Of a stretch of DNA of 5,181 bases, positions 1 through 3,903 are shown piece after piece. This DNA comes from Treponema sp. UBA1233 (GTDB lineage Bacteria; Spirochaetota; Spirochaetia; Treponematales; Treponemataceae). The first letter of the stretch is position 1, and each line of letters starts with the position of its first letter. A program made the translations under genes and the position numbers. The stretch lies in NCBI GenBank assembly GCA_002309305.1, contig DBWR01000048.1, positions 1-5,181 on the forward strand, given 5' to 3'. The notes below the pieces were generated by a model. That model made no database searches, was not told where the DNA came from, and worked only from the letters and a program-made list of their open reading frames with translations.

Positions 1-209
1 ATGCCGTTCTTTGCATTCTCTGATGCCTTGTTCAAGCCACGAATCTGGCTGCGCATTTTTTCTGAAACGGCAAGACCTGAAGCGTCGTCACCTGCACGGT
101 TGATCCTCATGCCTGATGAGAGTTTTTCCATGTTCTTCTGATTGCTAACTTCGGTGAGACCTTCTGAACGCTGTGCAAACATTGCACTCATGTTGTGATT
201 GATAACCAT
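1..209 (-). CDS. flaB: Flagellin FlaB, periplasmic flagellar core protein (partial, C-terminus off window)
   Basis: This is the start of a spirochaetal flagellin, a core subunit of the periplasmic flagellar filament. Sixty-nine codons are visible. They begin MVINHNMSAMFAQR and continue with QKNMEKLSSGMRINRAGDD, ASGLAVSEKMRSQIRGL and NKASENAKNG, which is the conserved D0/D1 helix-forming block of bacterial flagellins in its spirochaetal form. There is no signal peptide, as expected for FlaB, which is exported by the flagellar type III apparatus; the sheath protein FlaA has one. The ATG at 207-209 follows a strong GGAGG at 218-222 with 8-nt spacing. The rest of the gene lies beyond the left edge, so FlaB1, FlaB2 and FlaB3 cannot be told apart. 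A sigma-28-type promoter and a long structured leader lie upstream, which points to late-class flagellar regulation plus post-transcriptional control. Confidence 0.96.
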   Translation of the reverse strand, partial: MVINHNMSAMFAQRSEGLTEVSNQKNMEKLSSGMRINRAGDDASGLAVSEKMRSQIRGLNKASENAKNG

Positions 210-217
210 AGTGTTTT

Positions 218-222
218 CCTCC
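218..222 (-). promoter_or_regulatory. flaB ribosome binding site
   Basis: The minus strand reads GGAGG, 8 nt before the flaB ATG. It sits in the context ACGGAGG, so its GGA could also serve as a CsrA contact, which would couple CsrA binding to a block on ribosome loading. Confidence 0.85.
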
Positions 223-240
223 GTGGAACTATGTATGTGT

Positions 241-262
241 CAGGCAAAATCCTTTCTGCCTG
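241..262 (-). promoter_or_regulatory. flaB leader hairpin with AAGGA in its apical part
   Basis: The arms CAGGCA and TGCCTG (241-246 with 257-262) are perfect complements. AAA and TTT can pair further inside past a one-base bulge, leaving GGA at 250-252 in the loop. The hairpin sits about 20 nt before the Shine-Dalgarno, and its GGA is 30 nt from the GGA in the Shine-Dalgarno (220-222). A GGA exposed in a hairpin loop at that distance is the typical layout of an upstream CsrA site. The pairing is seen directly; CsrA binding is inferred. Confidence 0.55.
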
Positions 263-264
263 TT

Positions 265-311
265 GTAAAAGATTATTTCTGCATTACAAGGCTACATCCA
301 TAATCTTTTAC
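265..311 (-). promoter_or_regulatory. flaB leader 12-bp inverted repeat (large hairpin)
   Basis: The arms at 265-276 and 300-311 (gtaaaagattat and ataatcttttac on the plus strand) are perfect 12-bp complements separated by 23 nt. In the flaB transcript this is a long stem whose loop begins GGAUGU (294-299), the strongest part of the CsrA consensus. No T-tract follows, so it is not a standard intrinsic terminator. It lies between the predicted sigma-28 start and the flaB ATG and so belongs to the 5' leader. It could act in mRNA stability or translational control. Confidence 0.65.
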
Positions 312-320
312 GTGAAGCCC

Positions 321-352
321 TGACTGTTATCTTCTACGAAGTTGAGCAGTCA
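321..352 (-). promoter_or_regulatory. flaB leader 5'-proximal stem-loop
   Basis: TGACTG and CAGTCA (321-326 with 347-352) form a 6-bp outer stem. Inside it, CTTC-GTA-GAAG (331-341) forms a second short stem across an internal loop. It would lie about 10 nt from the predicted flaB transcript 5' end, where such stems often protect mRNAs from 5'-end-dependent decay. The pairing is seen; the role is inferred. Confidence 0.4.
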
Positions 353-369
353 TGACACTTCATTAACCA

Positions 370-397
370 TTATCGGAGAAATGAGATACAAACTTTA
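370..397 (-). promoter_or_regulatory. Sigma-28 (FliA-type) flagellar promoter for flaB
   Basis: The minus strand reads TAAAGTTT (390-397), 12 nt, then TCCGATAA (370-377). The sigma-28 consensus is TAAAGTTT-N11-GCCGATAA. Here the -35 element matches fully, the -10 matches at 7 of 8 positions, and the spacer is one base longer than the enteric optimum. Transcription would start near 363, giving a leader of about 150 nt. Flagellin genes are the classic sigma-28 targets, so promoter and gene support each other. Immediately upstream on the same strand are A-tracts at 404-415 and 419-426, where an UP element would contact the polymerase alpha subunit. Confidence 0.8.
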
Positions 398-403
398 GCA
401 AAA

Positions 404-426
404 TTTTTTTTTTTTGAATTTTTTTT
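404..426. repeat. Paired homopolymer A-tracts (A12 and A8 on minus strand) upstream of flaB promoter
   Basis: Twelve T residues (404-415), gaa, then eight T residues (419-426) on the plus strand form two A-tracts on the coding strand, centred 13 bp apart. Relative to the predicted flaB start they occupy roughly -41 to -52 and -56 to -63, where UP elements lie. The distal tract also runs into the rdgB stop codon (426-428). Runs this long can change length by slippage. Confidence 0.6.
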
Positions 427-1100
427 CAATCAGACAGGGAATCAACCAGTTTTTTTATCGCTCGGGCGGCTTTTCCCCTGTGGCTGATGGCATTTTTCTC
501 TTCCGGGCTTATTTCTGCGGAAGTTTTCCCGTATTGCGGGAGGAAAAAGAGCGGGTCATAACCGAAGCCGTTTTCTCCCCTCTGGTCTTCCACCCTTTCA
601 ATTATGGTGCCTTCCATCGTATCCTGGCATACGTAAATCTGACTGGGACCACGGTAAAAAACCATTGCACACACGTATCTGGCACTTCTGGGACCGTTTG
701 GAAAGAGTCCTTTTGCCGAGCTTTTTTCCGGTTCAGGACAAATTTCCAGCGCCCTGTTCATCTGTTCGATAAGGAGGCGGTTTTGTTCTTCCTGTGGAAT
801 TTTCTTTCCGTCGGGCCTTCCCTGCATGAAATCGGGGCCTGCATAGCGGGAGGAATAGATTCCCGGTGCACCGCCAAGCACGTCTACACAGATTCCAGAG
901 TCGTCGGCAAGAACCGGACAGCCTACTATGTCATAAAGTGCCTTTGCCTTGATGATGCTGTTTTCGTAGAATGTGGTTCCTGTCTCATCAGGATCAAAGT
1001 CAATACCCTCGTCTTTTGGGACTACGATTGTATGTTCGGGAAAAATCTCTGACATTTCCCGTTTTTTATTCAAGTTTCCGCTTGCCAAATAAATCTTCAT
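426..1100 (-). CDS. rdgB: XTP/dITP diphosphatase (RdgB/HAM1 family)
   Basis: This is a nucleotide-pool sanitising enzyme that hydrolyses non-canonical purine triphosphates (dITP, XTP, ITP) to the monophosphate and pyrophosphate, keeping deaminated bases out of DNA and RNA. It is a 224-residue cytosolic protein. The family signatures are intact: ASGNLNKK at 6-13 (phosphate binding), ETGTTFYEN at 39-47, ADDSGI at 65-70 (catalytic and metal-binding acidic pair), GGAPGIYSSRYAG at 76-88, GFGYDPLFF at 178-186 and KNAISHRGKA at 202-211 (base pocket). The usual length is about 200 residues; the excess lies between about 92 and 140, a loop and helix region rich in charged residues. The ATG at 1098-1100 is chosen because the SGN motif must lie near the N-terminus. 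The first 35 bases overlap the end of the upstream gene, so the two are probably translationally coupled. The only SD-like element, GAGG at 1102-1105, is one base from the ATG and too close to work normally. The gene is probably expressed from the sigma-54 unit and perhaps from its own internal promoter. Confidence 0.95.
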   Translation of the reverse strand: MKIYLASGNLNKKREMSEIFPEHTIVVPKDEGIDFDPDETGTTFYENSIIKAKALYDIVGCPVLADDSGICVDVLGGAPGIYSSRYAGPDFMQGRPDGKKIPQEEQNRLLIEQMNRALEICPEPEKSSAKGLFPNGPRSARYVCAMVFYRGPSQIYVCQDTMEGTIIERVEDQRGENGFGYDPLFFLPQYGKTSAEISPEEKNAISHRGKAARAIKKLVDSLSD

Positions 1101-2043
1101 GCCTCGTATAATACCAGTTTAGCGAGATAATGTCCATGTTTTTGATCATCTTGTCCATAATGTATTGGACCCTACGCTGCTGGAGTCCAAGAACCTGGGC
1201 GACAATCCTGTTGCTGGGCACAAGGATTTTGTTTTGGCTTTTAAGGCGGTCGTTTAACCTCTGCCAGTTTCCTGAATGGAAGGTCCTTTTCCTGTTAATC
1301 GTATATGCCAGCCTCATTGCATATGGAAAATTGCTTTCAAGACGGTAGCGTTCCATGTAATAATAGCTCTCGTCACGCTTCATTTTCGTGTGATTTATCA
1401 GCTCTTTTTTTGATTCCATAATTTTTCTTGTTTTCTGAATGATTTGCAGCAGGTCTTCTGCATGAATACCGGTGGCCATAGATATTTTTTCCAGAAGTTC
1501 CGATTCAATCAGATACCAGGATTTAACCATAAGGACCAAGACCGCATCTTGACGGAACCTGTCGGCTGCCGTTTCGCCAGTGTCTGTAGTGCCGCGTTCT
1601 TCCAGCCTCTTCTTGTATGATATGTTGTGTCTTACTTTTTCCCCGGTGTGTACGTGTTCAGGGGGAAAATCGCAGACAAACAGGGATTCATCGGTGAATT
1701 CATAGGATTTTTCCGCCCTGAGCCTGGTACATTCAATTTCTTCAAGAGTCCGGATTTTTAAATAGTCCCTTGCAGATTCCCTTTTCCATCCGTTGTAGGC
1801 ACGATTTATGTTTCCAAAAAGATAGCACGTGAAATCACCTTTTGAATGGTCATAGCTTTTAAAAATCCGTGAAAACATGGAATACTGGTCCAGCAGAAAG
1901 TCATGGAGCTCATCATCCTCCAGCTTTTTAAGGCCGAACCATATCCTGTTTCTGTAGATGTGCTCCACCAGAATTCTGCCAGCTTCCTTCTCTCCGATTC
2001 TCTTTTCCTGATAGTCCCTCACCAGATCTTCAAGTTCTTTCAT
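1066..2043 (-). CDS. Uncharacterised sigma-70-like / helix-turn-helix protein
   Basis: I do not recognise a named family for this 325-residue cytosolic, highly charged protein. There is no signal peptide or membrane segment. Residues about 20-92 resemble sigma-70 region 2: an acidic LEDDELHDFLLDQYS stretch, a helix ending FKSYDHSKGDF at 61-71, then an aromatic helix CYLFGNINRAYNGWKRES at 73-90, the pattern by which sigma factors bind core polymerase and open the -10. Residues about 275-300 (VPSNRIVAQVLGLQQRRVQYIMDKM) look like a helix-turn-helix with the spacing of a region 4 recognition helix. About 180 residues of linker lie between, longer than in ECF sigmas. The ATG at 2041-2043 is chosen because AGAGG (2051-2055) precedes it by 7 nt. 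An in-frame ATG 21 bases upstream (2062-2064) lacks an SD and falls about 8 nt from the predicted +1. The gene is preceded by a sigma-54 promoter and overlaps rdgB by 35 bases. It may be a transcription factor in an RpoN cascade, but that is inference. Confidence 0.75.
   Translation of the reverse strand: MKELEDLVRDYQEKRIGEKEAGRILVEHIYRNRIWFGLKKLEDDELHDFLLDQYSMFSRIFKSYDHSKGDFTCYLFGNINRAYNGWKRESARDYLKIRTLEEIECTRLRAEKSYEFTDESLFVCDFPPEHVHTGEKVRHNISYKKRLEERGTTDTGETAADRFRQDAVLVLMVKSWYLIESELLEKISMATGIHAEDLLQIIQKTRKIMESKKELINHTKMKRDESYYYMERYRLESNFPYAMRLAYTINRKRTFHSGNWQRLNDRLKSQNKILVPSNRIVAQVLGLQQRRVQYIMDKMIKNMDIISLNWYYTRHEDLFGKRKLE
1108..1136 (-). promoter_or_regulatory. Candidate extended -10 sigma-70 promoter for rdgB, inside the upstream gene
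   Basis: The minus strand reads TGGACA (1131-1136, 5 of 6 to TTGACA), a 17-nt spacer ending TGG, then TATTAT (1108-1113, 5 of 6 to TATAAT), which together give an extended -10 (TGnTATTAT). Start sites usually fall about 7 nt after the -10, which places +1 at or next to the rdgB ATG (1100). The mRNA would then be nearly leaderless. The hexamers lie in codons for MDIISLNWYYT, so chance occurrence is possible. Confidence 0.5.
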
Positions 2044-2050
2044 GATAAAA

Positions 2051-2055
2051 CCTCT
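2051..2055 (-). promoter_or_regulatory. Ribosome binding site that fixes the start of the sigma-like gene
   Basis: The minus strand reads AGAGG with 7 nt before the ATG at 2041-2043. The alternative upstream ATG (2062-2064) has only an AT-rich tract in front of it, so this site favours the 325-residue product over a 332-residue one. Confidence 0.65.
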
Positions 2056-2083
2056 TTTTTCCATAAAACTTGAAAATTCAATA

Positions 2084-2099
2084 GCAATTTATGTGCCAA
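2084..2099 (-). promoter_or_regulatory. Sigma-54 (RpoN) -24/-12 promoter
   Basis: The minus strand reads TTGGCAC, ATAAA, TTGC, identical at every defined position of the core consensus TTGGCAC-N5-TTGC. The invariant GG (2096-2097) and GC (2084-2085) are separated by exactly 10 bp, the spacing sigma-54 holoenzyme requires. Transcription would start about 12 bases downstream, near 2072, giving a 29-nt leader that holds the AGAGG ribosome binding site of the sigma-like gene. Treponemes are known to carry rpoN and NtrC-family activators. A tandem palindrome array that could bind such an activator lies upstream at 2229-2283. Confidence 0.8.
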
Positions 2100-2228
2100 G
2101 TGAAAAAAAATATTGAAAAATAAAAGAATGAATTTGTAACTCTTTGAATTGTATTGAAATAGGATGCATGTCTCAGAAATGATGGATAATACTTGCCTTT
2201 GCCTTTTTCGAACTTTTTGTTTTTTTCC

Positions 2229-2283
2229 TGTAATAAAATTACAAAACTTGTAAGAATCTTACAGAAGTTGTAAGAAAATTACA
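2229..2283. promoter_or_regulatory. Three tandem 15-bp palindromes TGTAA-N5-TTACA, 20-bp period (putative enhancer array)
   Basis: Copies lie at 2229-2243, 2249-2263 and 2269-2283, each TGTAA-N5-TTACA with 5-bp gaps, so dyad centres at 2236, 2256 and 2276 are exactly 20 bp apart. The central copy is the most symmetrical, with 7-bp arms about one base. All would face nearly the same side of the helix. Centres lie about 164, 184 and 204 bp upstream of the predicted sigma-54 start, the usual range for bacterial enhancer-binding proteins. The third copy overlaps the stop codon of the DHH gene. No T-tract follows on the minus strand, so this is not a standard terminator. The flanks extend the outer symmetry to CCTGTAAT...ATTACAGG (2227-2285). 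Confidence 0.75.
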
Positions 2284-3256
2284 GGACTTTTTCAAATTCC
2301 TGGACGATTCTGGGAATGATTTGTTCAAGCCGTCCTTCTATGCTTGCGCCACTTGCATTCTTGTGTCCGCCTCCGCCAAATTTGGATGCTATGACACTTA
2401 CGTCACAGTCATTAAGAGAACGGAATCCTGCGGTACATTTAACGTCGCTTTCCTGACGTAAAAACACAACCGCTTCAATTCCCTCGGTAGCCAGCATCAG
2501 TGAATAGAGCGCGTCTGAATCACGTCCGTCCTGACCGTATCTCCTTGTGTCCGCCTGTTCTTCAAAAGTAAGTGCAAGTTTTCCGCCGCAGTATCGTTTT
2601 GCCCTGTCCAGCAGAATTGCAAGCAGCTTTCTTGTATTCCATGGCTTTCCGTCGGATATTTCCTGATAGACGCTCCTTGGGTTCACTCCGGCTTCGGTAA
2701 GTCTTGCGGCAGATTCAAATACGGAAGAGTCCTTCTGGCTCAGGTAGTGGAAGAATCCAGTATCAGTGGCTATTCCAAAAAAGAGTGCGTGTGCTTCCTC
2801 CGGATTTGGCTTTCCCACCAGGGCTTCAAACAGCTGCTGAACCAATAGGGCGGCGGCCGGTGCGCTGGGATCGATGATGGATTCTTTTCCCTTTGCGTCT
2901 GAGGTTTTGTGGTGGTCGACTATGAAAGTATCAAGATTTTCAAGACCTGCTGCGATGTCTCCAAGCCTTTCATGCTCGGAACAGTCCACTATCAGGAGGG
3001 CAGGGTTCTGTTTTCCGGACAATGATGGCTTCTGGTCTGAAAAAAGCGGTGAAAAGCACTTTATTTCGGAACGCTTGAATGGTCCAGAATTAATGAGGCT
3101 GTATTTTTTATTGAAATGGTTAAGGATGTATGACATGCCCAGGCAGGAAGAAATGCAGTCTCCGTCAGGTTCTTTATGTCCTGCAATCAGAAAATAATCA
3201 TGACTGTCAATAAAAGACTTGAACGAACCGATCTGTTCTTGCGTGAGGCTCAACAT
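2279..3256 (-). CDS. nrnA: DHH/DHHA1 phosphoesterase, NrnA-like (nano-RNase / pAp phosphatase)
   Basis: This 325-residue cytosolic protein has the length and domain order of NrnA, which degrades very short RNAs and, in studied members, dephosphorylates pAp (3'-phosphoadenosine 5'-phosphate); some relatives cleave pApA from cyclic-di-AMP turnover. DHH domain metal-binding motifs are intact: GHKEPDGD at 26-33 (H27, D31, D33), VDCSEHERLGD at 90-100 (D91), the name motif VDHHKTSD at 113-120, and GIATDTGFF at 161-169 (D165). The C-terminal DHHA1 domain carries FGGGGHKNASG at 293-303, the substrate-binding glycine loop. The ATG at 3254-3256 has AAGGA (3266-3270) 9 nt upstream. A terminator ends just 17 nt upstream of the start codon, so expression may depend on readthrough or on a promoter I could not identify. 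The stop codon (2279-2281) lies inside the tandem palindrome array of the next control region. Substrate choice among short RNA, pAp and pApA cannot be read from the sequence. Confidence 0.88.
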   Translation of the reverse strand: MLSLTQEQIGSFKSFIDSHDYFLIAGHKEPDGDCISSCLGMSYILNHFNKKYSLINSGPFKRSEIKCFSPLFSDQKPSLSGKQNPALLIVDCSEHERLGDIAAGLENLDTFIVDHHKTSDAKGKESIIDPSAPAAALLVQQLFEALVGKPNPEEAHALFFGIATDTGFFHYLSQKDSSVFESAARLTEAGVNPRSVYQEISDGKPWNTRKLLAILLDRAKRYCGGKLALTFEEQADTRRYGQDGRDSDALYSLMLATEGIEAVVFLRQESDVKCTAGFRSLNDCDVSVIASKFGGGGHKNASGASIEGRLEQIIPRIVQEFEKVL

Positions 3257-3272
3257 ATTCAGAAATCCTTAG

Positions 3273-3305
3273 TAAAAACTGGGAGCTGAAGCAATGTCAG
3301 CCCCC
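3273..3305 (-). terminator. Rho-independent terminator after the exported-protein gene
   Basis: On the minus strand GGGGGCTGA (3297-3305) pairs with TCAGCTCCC (3281-3289) as a 9-bp stem with one G-U pair and a 7-nt loop, followed by AGTTTTT (3274-3280). It begins 7 nt after the TAG of the exported-protein gene and ends 17 nt before the DHH gene's ATG, with that gene's SD in between. Confidence 0.85.
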
Positions 3306-3312
3306 TTTGATG

Positions 3313-3744
3313 CTAGAACTTTATGTTCAGGGAATCGATGTTGGTGTCAACCTTTGTTCCGTGTGGAGCTACAGCCCAAAGCGGATCCATTGGGTTTGGT
3401 TCTACTGTAAGAATGACGTGGTCAAATGATCCGCCCCTGTAGAATACTGTCATCGATGATTCAAGTCCCGGTGCCTTGTGGCGGAAATAAAGCTTTTTGT
3501 CTTCACCGCGCTTTGCCCAGTCCTTGGGGATAACCTGGCTTTCGACCTTCATTCCGTGACCCAGATAAAAGACGATGTAGGCATCCTTTGTCTGCATGAT
3601 TTTATAGATCGGCACACTCTGATATGAAAGTTCCGAAACATTGTCTCCATGATTCCAAATCGGTGTGCTTGAAGATGAACTCTGTGCGACTGCTGAAACT
3701 GTAACAGCCAGAGCCACTGCCAATGCCATTATAATTTTTTTCAT
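3313..3744 (-). CDS. Small exported protein of unknown function
   Basis: This is a 143-residue precursor with a clear Sec signal peptide: MKKIIM, a hydrophobic core of Ala, Val and Leu to about residue 17, and an AVA cleavage signal at 18-20 before Q21. There is no lipobox cysteine, so the mature protein of about 123 residues is probably soluble in the periplasm. It opens with a serine run (22-26), then a beta-rich domain with alternating hydrophobic stretches (VPIYKIM, AYIVFYLG, SSMTVFYRG, FDHVILTVEP) and a proline-rich tail. There is no cysteine, catalytic motif or family I recognise. The ATG at 3742-3744 is chosen because GAGGAAGG (3749-3756) precedes it, a signal peptide follows at once, and the promoter places +1 near 3836. 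A longer reading from 3855 would begin inside the promoter. It forms a single-gene unit with its own promoter, structured leader and terminator. Confidence 0.85.
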   Translation of the reverse strand: MKKIIMALAVALAVTVSAVAQSSSSSTPIWNHGDNVSELSYQSVPIYKIMQTKDAYIVFYLGHGMKVESQVIPKDWAKRGEDKKLYFRHKAPGLESSMTVFYRGGSFDHVILTVEPNPMDPLWAVAPHGTKVDTNIDSLNIKF

Positions 3745-3748
3745 AATT

Positions 3749-3756
3749 CCTTCCTC
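3749..3756 (-). promoter_or_regulatory. Ribosome binding site that fixes the start of the exported-protein gene
   Basis: The minus strand reads GAGGAAGG, ending 4 nt before the ATG at 3742-3744; the GAGG part is 8 nt away. It supports the 143-residue reading with a signal peptide at its N-terminus. Confidence 0.7.
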
Positions 3757-3788
3757 GAGTTCGATATTCAGGGCCTTGTCCACCTGTC

Positions 3789-3828
3789 GTGTCCGCCTTT
3801 TAATGTAGGCCACCAAAAAAACGGACAC
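3789..3828 (-). promoter_or_regulatory. Leader hairpin upstream of the exported-protein gene
   Basis: In the transcript GUGUCCG (3822-3828) pairs perfectly with CGGACAC (3789-3795), and six U residues continue the stem against AAAAGG with two G-U pairs. This gives 13 bp around a 14-nt loop. A second GGACA lies just downstream (minus strand, about 3777-3781) and could compete for the same UGUCC, so alternative folds are possible. The hairpin begins about 8 nt after the predicted transcript start and lies about 45 nt before the start codon. It may stabilise the mRNA or control translation. Confidence 0.55.
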
Positions 3829-3842
3829 AGAACCCTTTCTCC

Positions 3843-3871
3843 AGTATAAAGTCAAATTTCATGTTTGACAA
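3843..3871 (-). promoter_or_regulatory. Sigma-70 promoter for the exported-protein gene
   Basis: The minus strand reads TTGTCA (3866-3871), a 17-nt spacer, then TATACT (3843-3848): 5 of 6 matches to each consensus hexamer at optimal spacing. Transcription would start at an A near 3836, giving a leader of about 92 nt. An inverted repeat occupies the spacer. Confidence 0.75.
3851..3869. promoter_or_regulatory. Dyad GTCAAA-N7-TTTGAC inside the promoter (putative operator)
   Basis: Perfect 6-bp arms (3851-3856 and 3864-3869) flank 7 bp. The 19-bp dyad overlaps the -35 by four bases and ends two bases before the -10, so a protein bound there would block polymerase. The symmetry is seen directly; the regulator is unknown, and arms this short can arise by chance. 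Confidence 0.4.
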
Positions 3872-3903
3872 CAGAAATTTTAACAAAAACCGAATTTTTT
3901 TTT

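Noticed and set aside
414..1052. Plus-strand open frame of 212 codons
   Set aside because: It is antisense to rdgB, whose motifs are intact, and shows no recognisable domain or Shine-Dalgarno.
2044..2064. Seven-residue N-terminal extension of the sigma-like protein
   Set aside because: The upstream ATG has no SD and sits about 8 nt from the predicted sigma-54 start, while the ATG at 2041-2043 has AGAGG at 7 nt. It cannot be fully excluded.
2227..2285. The palindrome array as a terminator for the DHH gene or as a CRISPR-like array
   Set aside because: No T-tract follows on the minus strand and no plus-strand gene precedes it. The 15-bp repeats with 5-bp gaps are far too short for CRISPR. The distance to the sigma-54 promoter favours an activator array, though a secondary effect on 3' ends is possible.
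3320..3350. TTGACA (3345-3350) with CATAAA (3320-3325) as a promoter for the DHH gene
   Set aside because: The spacer is 19 nt, the -10 is weak, the site lies within coding sequence, and its transcripts would meet the terminator before the DHH gene.
3745..3855. Upstream extension of the exported-protein gene to an ATG at 3855
   Set aside because: That ATG lies inside the promoter spacer, so it would not be in the transcript. The downstream ATG has a strong SD and begins a signal peptide.
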